From JABDII01 sp041576235 (GTDB lineage Bacteria > Gemmatimonadota > Gemmatimonadetes > Gemmatimonadales > GWC2-71-9): DNA of 19,037 bases. Both the position numbers and the translations under genes were made by a program. Positions within the stretch are counted from its first letter, which is position 1; each line of letters opens with the position of its first letter. The notes beneath the pieces were generated by a model. It searched no databases. It had not been told where the DNA came from and saw nothing but the letters and a program-made list of their open reading frames with translations. Shown piece by piece: positions 1 through 8,052 of the stretch. The stretch spans positions 1 to 19,037 of the forward strand of contig JBFGLJ010000038.1 in assembly GCA_041576235.1 (NCBI GenBank), read 5' to 3'.

Positions 1-1002
1 AGGGTGGGGGGAGGCCAGCTCCGACGGGAGGGGGGCCAAGGCGCCGAGCCCCAGATCGGTCGCGATGGAATCGTAGAATCCGTCCTCCCCTTGCAGCAAT
101 CGATCGACGTCTCGGAGGAACTCACCAGATTCGGCCCCTTGGATGATCCGGTGATCGTAGGTGCTGGTGAGCATCATGGCCTTGCCCACGCCCAGCCCCG
201 CCAACGTGTCGGCCTCGGTAGCGGAGAACGCGGCCGGATACCCGATGGCTCCAACCGCTACGATCGTGCCCTGGTGGGCCATGAGCCGTGGAACCGAGGC
301 AACCGTTCCTAGGCCACCCGGGTTGGTGAGCGTGATGGTGGCGCCCGCAAAATCGTCGGGCATGAGCTTGTGGGTCCTCGCCTTGGCGACCAGCGTCTCG
401 TAGGTGTCATAGAACTGGGCAAAGTTCATGCGGCCGGCGGCTTTGAGCACCGGCACCACCAGTCCGCGGCTCCCATCCTTGCGCTCAATGTCCACGGCCA
501 GCCCCAGACCGAATGACTCCGGCACGATGCGGTACGGCTTCTCGTCAATGATGGAAAGCGCGTGCGCCATCGTGGGGTGCCGGCCAACCGCACGCACAAC
601 GGCGTAGCCGATGAGATGGGTGAAGGAGATCTTGCCGGTCTGGCGCGCGGCCTGGCGTGCAGCGTTGAGGTCGCGCCGCCGCCGCTCCAAGACCGAGACG
701 GGCAGCTCCCGAAAACTGGTCGCGGTTGGGACCCCGAGGCTCTCGGTCATGTTCGCAACCAGCCGGGCCGCCGGACCCTTGATGAGCTCCGCGGCATCGG
801 GCAGGGCCGGGGGTGAGGCCTGGCCCGTCGTCGATGGGGGCTGGCCGCCGCCGCCGTTGGGGCCACTGGGGCGGATCCCCTCGACTCCGCTCTCGAAGAG
901 TCGGCGCCACTCTGGTCCGACGGCTGCCGGGTCCCGGAGAAACTCTTCGTACATGACTTGAGCGAACCCTGCGTTCGCCGTTTCGAAGGGGTTGGGATCC
1001 AC
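1..1002 (-). CDS. kgd: Multifunctional 2-oxoglutarate dehydrogenase (E2-like + E1), N-terminal part
   Basis: This gene runs off the left edge; 334 residues from its N-terminus are present. The reading frame is open throughout and was translated by hand. It starts at a GTG (1002-1000) preceded by AGGAG with a six-base spacer. Residues about 4-40 (NPFETANAGF, then EEFLRDPAAVGPEW) match the N-terminal helix of Kgd/OdhA proteins. A Pro/Gly-rich linker (about 45-70) leads into an acyltransferase-like domain from about residue 75 to past 300, with KISFTHLIGYAVV (124-136) and STYDHRIIQGAESGEF (280-295). His284 sits in the position of the catalytic DHR histidine. In characterised family members this succinyltransferase-like module is fused to a thiamine-diphosphate E1, which would lie outside the window. 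No lipoyl domain is seen, as is usual for the family. The enzyme oxidises or decarboxylates 2-oxoglutarate in the TCA cycle. It lies 84 bp downstream of glpD on the same strand. Confidence 0.9.
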   Translation of the reverse strand, partial: MDPNPFETANAGFAQVMYEEFLRDPAAVGPEWRRLFESGVEGIRPSGPNGGGGQPPSTTGQASPPALPDAAELIKGPAARLVANMTESLGVPTATSFRELPVSVLERRRRDLNAARQAARQTGKISFTHLIGYAVVRAVGRHPTMAHALSIIDEKPYRIVPESFGLGLAVDIERKDGSRGLVVPVLKAAGRMNFAQFYDTYETLVAKARTHKLMPDDFAGATITLTNPGGLGTVASVPRLMAHQGTIVAVGAIGYPAAFSATEADTLAGLGVGKAMMLTSTYDHRIIQGAESGEFLRDVDRLLQGEDGFYDSIATDLGLGALAPLPSELASPHP

Positions 1003-1032
1003 CTCAGTCTCCTGCGTGATGCCGCGGTTGCT

Positions 1033-1063
1033 CCTCGCCGCGCCCAATGCTGAGCGGCGGAGG
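1033..1063 (-). other. Hairpin in the leader of kgd
   Basis: Between the glpD stop and the kgd start, CCTCGCCGC (1033-1041) pairs with GCGGC and GAGG (1054-1058, 1060-1063), with one bulged G and a 12-base loop. No T-run follows on the minus strand, so it is unlikely to be an intrinsic terminator. It could be an mRNA processing or stability element, or chance pairing in GC-rich DNA. Confidence 0.3.
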
Positions 1064-1086
1064 GTCAAACTTAACCTCCAAGGACG

Positions 1087-2724
1087 CTACACGTTTGTCG
1101 CGACGAGGTGAGCGTAGCGCTCGACTTCCCAGGTCGTGCGTGCCGGATCCCAGCCGAGTTCCCCGGCCATGAGCGCCCCGACCCGTTCGGCCGCGGACAG
1201 ACCTCGATCCCTGACTTCGTAGAACATGTGGACGCGCCGGACCAAGAAATCGTCGATGTGTTGGGGCAGTTCGCGATGCACACAATGCACGACTTCGGCC
1301 TCGATTGCCCGATGATCCGAATGCAGGGGGGCCATCAGCGCGCGCGTATCGCGGATGAGGTTGCAGATGGCCGCCGTCTCCGTTCCGTAGTGTCGGAGCA
1401 GGTGTTCGATCGTCCCCGTGGACAGCCCAAGCTCGCGCGGCGTCTGGTAAAAGGGTTCCAAGTCGGGTGCTTCACCGCCCGGGAGCGGTTCGGTATCGGT
1501 TGCGGGGTGTTTCGCACGGGGAACGCCGTCGAGTTCGTACAGGCGGCGGACCACTTTCCCGATTGCGTCCTGGGCCATGACCCGATAGGTGGTCAGCTTC
1601 CCGCCGACGATGGAGATCATACCGCCGGACCCGATGTGGACTTGATGCTCTCGGGACCGTTCCGATTCGGGCTGCCCTTCCGAGCCGGCAAGCATGGGGC
1701 GGAGGCCGGCCCAGGTGGCGATCACATCGGCTTCGCTCAGGTGCGCGTTCGGGAAACAGGAGTTCGCCGACCGCAGCAGGTAGACCACGTCATCGGGGGT
1801 CGCCCGGGGGTGATCGGGCAGGTCGGCGCAATCGGTGTCGGTGGTGCCAATGTAGGCCAGGTCGCCCCACGGCAACACGAACATGACCCGTCCGTCGATC
1901 GGGCTCGTGAGGGTGACGGCGTGGGCATTCCCGATCCGTTGGCGGGGGACGATAACATGCGCTCCTTTGGTCGGGCGCAGCAGCGGCTGGGCGCGCGCAT
2001 CTTCCATGCGTCGCAGGGTATCGCTCCAGGGGCCCGTGGCGTTCACCACCACGGTGGCGGTGATGGTCCCTTCCTCCCCCGTGATGAGATCGCGGACATG
2101 CGCGCCTCGCACCGTCCCGTCGGTGAGGGCCAGTGACTCGACCTCCATATAGTTCGCGACTCGCGCGCCGTGACCTATCGCCGAACGCGCGGTTGCAATC
2201 GTGAGCCGGGCGTCATCGCACTGGGCGTCGTAGTAGAGGGCGCCGCCGACGAGCCCCCGCTCGCGCAGCATGGGTTCCGCCTCGAGAACGCGGCGCTTGC
2301 TCAGGAGCCGGTGGCGCCGCACATTGCGGAACGCTGCTAGGAGGTCGTAGAGCCACATACCCGCCACGAGTTTCCACAGGGGTACGCGGTCGTTGCGGTG
2401 GACAGGAAACACAAACGGGAGCGGATGCACGAGGTGCGGAGCGATTCTGAGGAGGATTCGGCGTTCGCGGCTTGCCTCCAGCACCAGGCGGAAGTGCCCC
2501 TGCTCGAGATAGCGGAGCCCACCATGAATCAGCCGACTCGAACGCGAACTGGTCCCCGCTCCGATATCGTTTTGATCGATCAGGATGGTGCGCAGTCCGC
2601 GCATGGCGGCGTCGCGGGCCACCCCGGCGCCGGTGATGCCCGCCCCGATGATGACGACATCCGCCCTGTAAGCCTCGAGGCTTGCGAGGCTCGCTCGTTC
2701 AGAGGTTGAGGCTCTAGTGTCCAT
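1087..2724 (-). CDS. glpD: FAD-dependent (aerobic) glycerol-3-phosphate dehydrogenase
   Basis: The enzyme oxidises sn-glycerol 3-phosphate to dihydroxyacetone phosphate and passes electrons through FAD to quinone at the inner face of the membrane. The 545-residue length is typical of GlpD. The N-terminal dinucleotide-binding motif GAGITGAGVARDAA begins at residue 27, followed by the family motif HGGLRYLEQGHF. Further diagnostic stretches are TKGAHVIVP, LPWGDLAYIGTTDTD and GGKLTTYRVMA. The C-terminal helical DAO_C domain contains VHCVHRELPQHIDDFLVRR. The start is forced: between this ATG and the FAD motif there is no ATG, GTG or TTG in frame, and an in-frame stop lies 51 bp upstream at 2776-2778. 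Only a weak GGCGGTGG stretch precedes the start. The start codon overlaps that of the divergent methyltransferase gene, so the glpD promoter must lie inside that gene. Confidence 0.95.
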   Translation of the reverse strand: MDTRASTSERASLASLEAYRADVVIIGAGITGAGVARDAAMRGLRTILIDQNDIGAGTSSRSSRLIHGGLRYLEQGHFRLVLEASRERRILLRIAPHLVHPLPFVFPVHRNDRVPLWKLVAGMWLYDLLAAFRNVRRHRLLSKRRVLEAEPMLRERGLVGGALYYDAQCDDARLTIATARSAIGHGARVANYMEVESLALTDGTVRGAHVRDLITGEEGTITATVVVNATGPWSDTLRRMEDARAQPLLRPTKGAHVIVPRQRIGNAHAVTLTSPIDGRVMFVLPWGDLAYIGTTDTDCADLPDHPRATPDDVVYLLRSANSCFPNAHLSEADVIATWAGLRPMLAGSEGQPESERSREHQVHIGSGGMISIVGGKLTTYRVMAQDAIGKVVRRLYELDGVPRAKHPATDTEPLPGGEAPDLEPFYQTPRELGLSTGTIEHLLRHYGTETAAICNLIRDTRALMAPLHSDHRAIEAEVVHCVHRELPQHIDDFLVRRVHMFYEVRDRGLSAAERVGALMAGELGWDPARTTWEVERYAHLVATNV

Positions 2725-3262
2725 GCCACCGCCGCCGGCGATTGCCCGGCCCAGTACGTGGTTCGCCTGGCATGACTATCTCTTCACGCCAGGGACGCGG
2801 GTGCTCGACTTGGCGTGCGGTGAGGGCACGCACAGCATCGCGGCCGCCGGCCTGGGGGCGGAGGTGGTGGCGGTGGATCGTGATGCGGACAAACTGGAGT
2901 CGGCCCGGGCGCTCGCCGAACAACTGGAACTCGCGATCGGGTGGCGCCAGTTCGACCTGGAGGAACCGTGGCCTGACCTGGGCCAGTTTGATGCCATTTT
3001 GGTGTTCAACTATCTTGACCGAGCTCGGATCGGCGATCTCATCGACCGCCTTAAGTGGGGCGGCTCTCTCGTCATGGAAACCTATCTCCTCGCGCAACGT
3101 GACCTTGGCTGGGGCCCAAGCCGTGACGAGTTCCTGCTTCGACCTGGGGAGTTGCCCGGCCTCGTGGATCCACTGGAAGTGGTGCACTGCCGGGAGGTCC
3201 TCGAACCGGTCGACGCGCAGCGATGGCGGGCCGTGGCCAGCGTGGTCGCAGAGAAACGGTAG
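2723..3262 (+). CDS. Class I SAM-dependent methyltransferase (TehB-like)
   Basis: The product is a 179-residue soluble protein with a Rossmann-type S-adenosylmethionine fold. Motif I is VLDLACGEGTHS near the N-terminus, and the acidic end of strand 2 is VVAVDRDADKL. The DAILVFNYLDR strand corresponds to motif IV, and LRPGELPGLV followed by LEVVHCREVLEP resembles TehB-type small-molecule methyltransferases. The substrate cannot be read from the sequence. The ATG at 2723 is preferred; a GTG at 2717 would add two residues. The only purine-rich stretch upstream is GAGG about ten bases away. The ATG overlaps the glpD ATG head to head. fadI follows 87 bp downstream, so co-transcription with the beta-oxidation genes is possible but not shown. 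Confidence 0.85.
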   Translation: MPPPPAIARPSTWFAWHDYLFTPGTRVLDLACGEGTHSIAAAGLGAEVVAVDRDADKLESARALAEQLELAIGWRQFDLEEPWPDLGQFDAILVFNYLDRARIGDLIDRLKWGGSLVMETYLLAQRDLGWGPSRDEFLLRPGELPGLVDPLEVVHCREVLEPVDAQRWRAVASVVAEKR

Positions 3263-3349
3263 TCCTCCGTTCCGCGGGTCCGTACGAACGACCCTGAGAT
3301 AATCAATGGGCCGTGCCCGGTAAGCAACCCAGGGTGAGGGCTTCTCAGC

Positions 3350-4645
3350 ATGCCGACTGCTCCCAATGGCCGCCGCGTCGCCGTGATCAACGGACTGCGC
3401 ACGCCCTTCGCAAAGGCGGGCACGCTGCTCCGCAACGTGCCACCCGTGGACCTCGCGCGCCACGTGGCGCGTGAGCTGCTTTATCGGACCGAGTTGCGGG
3501 GCAAAGAAGTCGATGAGGTGATCTTCGGGCAAGTGGTTCCTTCCGTTCTCACCCCCAATGTCGCACGGGAAGTCAGCCTCCTTCCGCAGTTCCCCCGCAC
3601 CGTCCCGGCGTTCAGCCTCAATCGCGCGTGTGCCTCCGCCGCTCAAGCCGTCACTGCGGGGTACGATCAGATTGTCCTCGGCCACGCCGATGTCGTTGTC
3701 GCGGGCGGGGTCGAATCGCTCTCGCAAGTTCCGATTCTTCACTCCCGGCGCTTCAGCGAGATCCTCGTCAGCGCGAGCAAGGCACGATCTTTTGCTGCCC
3801 GGCTCGGTGCCGTGCTCAAGACGCGTCCTCGAGACTTGATACCGATCACACCAGCCATTGCGGAACCCTCGACCGGTGAGTCCATGGGGCAATCTGCCGA
3901 GAAGATGGCGAAGGAAAACGGAATCTCGCGGGAGGCCCAGGACCAATACGCGCTCATGAGTCACCAGCGGGCGGCGGCCGCGACCGCCGATGGACGACTC
4001 ACCGCGGAGATCGTCCCCTGGTTTCGCGAGGACAGCGGGGGCGATGTGATCGCGACCGATAACGGCATTCGTCCCGATACCTCATTGGAGGCGCTGGCTG
4101 ACTTGAGGCCGGTATTCGATCGACGCTACGGATCGGTGACCGCAGGGAATAGCTCGCCGCTCACCGATGGCGCGTCGGCGGTGGTGCTCATGGCGGAGGA
4201 AACGGCGGCCGCGCTCGGGTATACGCCGGGCACATTCATTCGGAGCTATGCCGTGAGTGCCGTCGATCCCGGCTGGCAGCTGCTCATGGGGCCGGTGTTC
4301 GCGGTCCCCCAGGCTCTCGACCGGGCCGGGATCGGATGGCAAGATGTAGACGTCTTCGAGATCCACGAGGCGTTCGCCGCGCAAGTCCTGTCGAACGAGC
4401 AGGCGTGGGGATCGCGTGAATGGGCGCAGCGCCTGGGGCGCACCGCCCCGGTGGGCCGGGTGGATTGGGACAAAACCAATCTCGCGGGCGGCTCCATCGC
4501 CATTGGCCATCCGTTTGGCGCGACGGGGGCCCGCTTGGTCACGACCCTGACCAACACCATGATCGAACGAGATGCGCAATTCGGGCTCATCTCGATCTGT
4601 GCCCAGGGCGGAATGGGGTTCGCCATGGTGCTCGAGCGCCGCTAG
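3350..4645 (+). CDS. fadI: Acetyl-CoA C-acyltransferase (3-ketoacyl-CoA thiolase), FadI type
   Basis: The enzyme carries out the last step of beta-oxidation, cleaving 3-ketoacyl-CoA with CoA to give acetyl-CoA and a shortened acyl-CoA. The 431-residue length fits FadI and the mitochondrial trifunctional beta subunit. The nucleophile is Cys94 in NRACASAAQAV. The other catalytic elements are EIHEAFAAQ (the FadI form of the usual NEAFA), His387 in GHPFGATGAR, and the second cysteine Cys417 in ICAQGGMG. A GAGG stretch lies ten bases before the ATG. A GATAAT hexamer at 3298-3303 could be a -10 box, but I see no convincing -35. fadJ follows after 22 bp, so the two are almost certainly an operon encoding the alpha and beta subunits of one complex. 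Confidence 0.95.
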   Translation: MPTAPNGRRVAVINGLRTPFAKAGTLLRNVPPVDLARHVARELLYRTELRGKEVDEVIFGQVVPSVLTPNVAREVSLLPQFPRTVPAFSLNRACASAAQAVTAGYDQIVLGHADVVVAGGVESLSQVPILHSRRFSEILVSASKARSFAARLGAVLKTRPRDLIPITPAIAEPSTGESMGQSAEKMAKENGISREAQDQYALMSHQRAAAATADGRLTAEIVPWFREDSGGDVIATDNGIRPDTSLEALADLRPVFDRRYGSVTAGNSSPLTDGASAVVLMAEETAAALGYTPGTFIRSYAVSAVDPGWQLLMGPVFAVPQALDRAGIGWQDVDVFEIHEAFAAQVLSNEQAWGSREWAQRLGRTAPVGRVDWDKTNLAGGSIAIGHPFGATGARLVTTLTNTMIERDAQFGLISICAQGGMGFAMVLERR

Positions 4646-4667
4646 GGACCACACTCAGGGATAGAAC

Positions 4668-6800
4668 ATGTCGGCCTTTGACGTAGCCATCGACGACGGC
4701 ATTGCAGTCATCACGTTCGATCTTCCGGACCAGCCCGTGAATGTGCTGAGCGCTGATGCACGGCGGGAGTTCGAGACCTTGTTCTCGGAGCTCAAGGCCG
4801 ATGAACGGGTGCGGGCCTTGGTCATCATCTCTGGTAAGCCAGGGACGTTCATCGCCGGGGCCGACATCGAAGAATTCACCGCCCTCGACAGCCAGGACGC
4901 GGCCGAGGCCCTGAGCCGCACCGGCCAGGACATGGTCACCCGGCTGGCCGAGAGCTCCAAGCCGATCGTGGCTGCCATTCACGGCACCTGTCTGGGGGGC
5001 GGCCTCGAACTCGCCCTGGCGTGTCACTACCGCATTGCCACCGATCACCCGAAGACCCAGCTCGGCCTCCCCGAAGTCCAGCTCGGGCTCCTACCGGGGG
5101 CCGGCGGGTGCCAACTGCTGCCGCGGCTGATCGGTGCCCGCGCGGCCCTCGACATGATTCTGGCAGGGCGGTCGGTGCGCGCCACGAAGGCGTTGCGCCT
5201 GGGCTTGGTGGATGAGCTTGTCTCCCCGGCGATTCTCGGATCGGTGGCCAGCCGCGCGGCACGCCGGATGGCCGATCGGCGTGAACGCCGTCGCCGTCGC
5301 CGTGGGGTCGCGGGGTGGCTCCTCGATGCCAACCCACTGGGCAGGCAGTTGGTCTACCGGGGCGCGCGGAAACAAGTCCTGTCCAAGACCGGCGGGCACT
5401 ACCCCGCGCCGCTCGCGGCACTCGACGCGGTGCGGACCGGTCTCGAACGAGGGATGCGAGCCGGGCTGATTGTTGAACACAAGAAATTTGGTGAACTCGC
5501 TGTGGGCGACGTCTCGCGGAAGTTGGTCGAGATCTTCTTCGCCACCACGGCCCTCAAGAAGGACGACGGCGTCTCCCCCGGGTCGGCCGCGGCGGCCGAC
5601 GTTGATCTCATCGGGGTCGTGGGATCCGGATTCATGGGCGCGGCCATTGCCGGGACCGCCGTCACCAAGGCTCAGGTCGAGGTCCGATTGAAGGACACCG
5701 ACGTGAACCGAGTGGCCCAGGGCGTCGGCGCGGCCCGGGCGATCCTGAAGCGACGCTACACCCGACGGCGGATAACCAAGCACGAATTCGCTCGACTGGA
5801 TGCCCTCTTGTCCGGAACTGCCGGCTACGAAGGCTTTGGTCAGGCCGATCTCATCGTCGAAGCGGTCTTTGAGGAGCTCGACATCAAGCGGAAGGTCCTT
5901 GCGGAGGTCGAGACCCAGGTTCGTGATGACGCCATCTTTGCCACCAACACGTCGACGATTCCTATCACCGACATCGCCGCGGGGGCCGAGCGTCCGGAGC
6001 ACGTCCTCGGCATGCATTTCTTCTCGCCAGTAGAGAAGATGCCCCTGCTCGAAGTCATTCCGGGTGCGGCCACGAGCCCCCGGGCGGTCGCCACGGCCGT
6101 CGCCTTCGGCAAGCGGATGGGGAAGACGGTGATCGTCGTGCGTGATCGTCCGGGGTTCTGGGTGAATCGGCTCTTGGCGCCGTATTTGAACGAGGCCGGC
6201 CATCTCTTGGTGGAGGGAACCCCGATCGATGCCATCGATCGCGCCATGACCCGGTTCGGATTCCCGGTCGGGCCGCTCACCCTGTTGGATGAGGTGGGGC
6301 TCGACGTCGCGCAGAAGGGTGGCCAGGTCATGCGCGAGGCCTATGGAGAGCGGCTCGATCCCCCTGGGGTGATCGATGCCCTGCTGGCCGACAAGCGGCA
6401 GGGTCGCAAGAGCGGCGGCGGGTTTTACGCTTACCGAAAGGGGCGAAAACATCATCCCGATGACGCCGTCTACCGGCTCTTGGGTATTCGTCCTGCCGAG
6501 GCCATCAGCCCAGAGACCATCGAGCAGCGGCTCGTATATCTACTCTTGAACGAGGCCGCGATGGCGATGGACGAAGACGTGGTCCGCAGCGCTCGCGACG
6601 GCGACATGGGGGCCATTTTCGGGTTTGGATTCCCGCCATTTCGGGGTGGCCCGTTGCGGCTCATCGATGACCTTGGCGCCAACCGGGTCGTGGACATGCT
6701 CCGCGGCCTGGAGTCGGCCTTCGGCCCACGCTTCGCCCCGGCCCCCGGGCTGGTCGGGATGGCGGAGAGCGGGGATCGCTTCTACCGCGATCGGGAGTAG
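4668..6800 (+). CDS. fadJ: Fatty acid oxidation complex alpha subunit (enoyl-CoA hydratase / 3-hydroxyacyl-CoA dehydrogenase)
   Basis: This bifunctional beta-oxidation enzyme hydrates enoyl-CoA and oxidises 3-hydroxyacyl-CoA with NAD. The 710-residue length matches FadJ. The N-terminal crotonase domain (about 1-190) has the oxyanion motif HGTCLGGGLELALACHYRIA, with Glu114, and GLPEVQLGLLPGAGG, with Glu136, the two usual catalytic glutamates. The linker with NPLGRQLVYRGARKQVL is typical of FadJ. The dehydrogenase part starts with the NAD motif GVVGSGFMGAAIAG (about 315-328) and carries FATNTSTIPI and GMHFFSPVEKMPLLEV, with catalytic His450. Two C-terminal helical domains follow, with RPGFWVNRLLAPYLNEA. 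An AGGG ribosome-binding site lies seven bases before the ATG. The arginine-rich run at about 204-210 (RRRRRR) sits in the linker and looks like GC-driven drift. Confidence 0.95.
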   Translation: MSAFDVAIDDGIAVITFDLPDQPVNVLSADARREFETLFSELKADERVRALVIISGKPGTFIAGADIEEFTALDSQDAAEALSRTGQDMVTRLAESSKPIVAAIHGTCLGGGLELALACHYRIATDHPKTQLGLPEVQLGLLPGAGGCQLLPRLIGARAALDMILAGRSVRATKALRLGLVDELVSPAILGSVASRAARRMADRRERRRRRRGVAGWLLDANPLGRQLVYRGARKQVLSKTGGHYPAPLAALDAVRTGLERGMRAGLIVEHKKFGELAVGDVSRKLVEIFFATTALKKDDGVSPGSAAAADVDLIGVVGSGFMGAAIAGTAVTKAQVEVRLKDTDVNRVAQGVGAARAILKRRYTRRRITKHEFARLDALLSGTAGYEGFGQADLIVEAVFEELDIKRKVLAEVETQVRDDAIFATNTSTIPITDIAAGAERPEHVLGMHFFSPVEKMPLLEVIPGAATSPRAVATAVAFGKRMGKTVIVVRDRPGFWVNRLLAPYLNEAGHLLVEGTPIDAIDRAMTRFGFPVGPLTLLDEVGLDVAQKGGQVMREAYGERLDPPGVIDALLADKRQGRKSGGGFYAYRKGRKHHPDDAVYRLLGIRPAEAISPETIEQRLVYLLLNEAAMAMDEDVVRSARDGDMGAIFGFGFPPFRGGPLRLIDDLGANRVVDMLRGLESAFGPRFAPAPGLVGMAESGDRFYRDRE

Positions 6801-6841
6801 GCCTATCTGCCCTTGCGCCTTGCGAGAGGCCTGGTGGTTAT

Positions 6842-6855
6842 CCCCCGTCCGGGGG
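6842..6855 (+). terminator. Weak candidate terminator after fadJ
   Basis: CCCCC and GGGGG pair around a four-base GTCC loop 42 bp after the fadJ stop. There is no T-run after the stem, so it is a weak intrinsic terminator at best. Confidence 0.3.
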
Positions 6856-7024
6856 GGCTCGGGTGCCGTGCTCGCCGGCGCAATACCCACCTAACTCACT
6901 GATCCCCAACCCATTAGATACCGCACCCCGTCGGTGACGCGTTCTCGTCTCCGGCTGGCATGCATCCTGATTCGATGAGGTCTCCGCACCGGGCCCGGGG
7001 CTGGCCCGGGGATCGAGCCCCCGT

Positions 7025-7043
7025 GGGCTTGCATGCAACGCCC
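7025..7043. promoter_or_regulatory. Imperfect palindrome, operator-like dyad
   Basis: A perfect 10-bp palindrome TTGCATGCAA (7029-7038) is flanked by GGGC on the left and, after one extra C, GCCC on the right. It lies about 65 bp before the start of the lipoprotein gene. It could bind a dimeric regulator or fold as RNA; nothing in the sequence says which. Confidence 0.3.
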
Positions 7044-7107
7044 CATCTGTCGGCCGCCTCGGCGATCCGACGACTCTGGGACCCATCACTTCAGCCGGAG
7101 TTGCATC

Positions 7108-7959
7108 GTGCGCGTATTTCGATCCATTGAGCGGCGAGGCCTCGCCCTCCTCCTTGCCCTCGGGTGGCTCGGCGCCAGCGGGTGTACGAGTGAACTCAAG
7201 GAATCGCTGCCAGAGATCCAGGATGTGGTGACGCGGATTGCCACCCTCGACGGTTCCACCGTGGGCGTTCTGCGCGACGGGCCGCGGCCCCAGGCCGTCG
7301 GAGGGCCCGCGGTCATGGTGGATGCCACCCCGACGGCTGTGAACGGCGGAAGCTTTCAAATCGAAGTGCGGGCCAGTGTCCCGTTCTCGCGGCTCGTCAT
7401 CTCGGTGAAGGGGCTCGGCAACTACTATGAGTTGATCTTTCCGGCGCCGGTCACGACCGTGGATCTCGTGGCCTCGGTGCATCGCCAGGCCAGTCCCAGC
7501 ACCAGCACCTTCCTCTTTGGCGGCGCCGACGCGGGTGGAGCCCTCGGTGCTGCGGCGAGTGGCACGGTGCGGATCATCCGGGTGGGCACCGGGGACGTCC
7601 AGGTGAGTGTGTGGTGGGATGCCCCGAGTGATGTAGACCTCCACGTGATCGATCCGTCTGGCGAAGAGGTGTTCTTCGCGAACACGCAGTCGGCGAGCGG
7701 CGGAACCCTCGATCTCGACTCGAATCCTGCATGTAATCTCGACAACATCAACAATGAAAACATCGTCTGGCCGACTGGTGGTGCGCCGACCGGATCCTAC
7801 ACGGTCAATCTGGTGTACTTTGCGGACTGTGGGGTTCCAGAGTCCAACTACATCGTGACGGTGCAGGTCGTGGGGAAAGCCCCGAAGCTCTTTAGCGGTG
7901 TGTTCACTGGACTGGGCGCACCGGGCGTGGATCGGCTGATCAGCCAGTTCACGCGCTAG
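7108..7959 (+). CDS. Putative secreted lipoprotein with DUF2135/YfaP-like domain
   Basis: I infer a 283-residue protein starting at GTG 7108, which has CCGGAG seven bases upstream. The start at 7033 would bury the signal sequence behind a charged, non-hydrophobic extension. The N-terminus has basic residues, the hydrophobic run LALLLALGWLGA and a lipobox ASGC with Cys26, so export and lipid anchoring are likely. A first beta-rich region covers about 60-155. A second domain (about 160-262) contains VSVWWDAPSDVDLHVIDPSG, EEVFFAN, GGTLDLDSN and GSYTVNLVYF, a pattern resembling the DUF2135/YfaP domain. Two cysteines (in NPACNLDN and FADCGV) could form a disulfide. No enzymatic motif is seen, and I infer an envelope binding or structural role. 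It converges on the next gene across a strong terminator. Confidence 0.8.
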   Translation: MRVFRSIERRGLALLLALGWLGASGCTSELKESLPEIQDVVTRIATLDGSTVGVLRDGPRPQAVGGPAVMVDATPTAVNGGSFQIEVRASVPFSRLVISVKGLGNYYELIFPAPVTTVDLVASVHRQASPSTSTFLFGGADAGGALGAAASGTVRIIRVGTGDVQVSVWWDAPSDVDLHVIDPSGEEVFFANTQSASGGTLDLDSNPACNLDNINNENIVWPTGGAPTGSYTVNLVYFADCGVPESNYIVTVQVVGKAPKLFSGVFTGLGAPGVDRLISQFTR

Positions 7960-7977
7960 CCCTTCCCTGTCACGAGC

Positions 7978-8014
7978 ACGACCCCCGCGATGGCGTGGCC
8001 ACCGCGGGGGTCGT
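7978..8014. terminator. Bidirectional terminator hairpin between convergent genes
   Basis: A perfect 12-bp stem joins ACGACCCCCGCG (7978-7989) and its complement (8003-8014). The 13-base loop can itself form TGGC/GCCA. It lies 18 bp after one stop codon and 38 bp before the stop codon of the convergent gene, so it can serve both. T-runs are minimal on both sides. Confidence 0.8.
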
Positions 8015-8052
8015 CCCGCTTCCAGGGGGGATGGGTCGTGCTCGCTGGGTGC

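Larger units (their letters stand above)
6801..7107. other. Intergenic region after fadJ
   Basis: This 307-bp stretch shows no convincing gene. It holds a G/C hairpin (6842-6855), a TGGCATGC element at 6956-6963 that recurs at two other upstream regions in the window, two copies of GGCCCGGGG around 6990-7011, and a dyad at 7025-7043. An ORF reading from 7033 is only an upstream extension of the next gene. Confidence 0.6.

Noticed and set aside
1108..2136. Plus-strand open frame (342 codons) within glpD
   Set aside because: It is antisense to clear GlpD motifs and has no recognisable protein features.
2714..3964. Minus-strand open frame (416 codons) across the methyltransferase and fadI
   Set aside because: It spans two well-supported genes on the other strand and has low-complexity composition; a shadow frame.
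5091..6455. Long minus-strand open frame (454 codons) inside fadJ
   Set aside because: It is the antisense shadow of a strongly conserved gene in GC-rich DNA and shows no domain-like sequence or ribosome-binding site.
7033..7107. Upstream start for the DUF2135-like lipoprotein
   Set aside because: It would place 25 polar residues before the signal peptide; the GTG at 7108 has a better ribosome-binding site.
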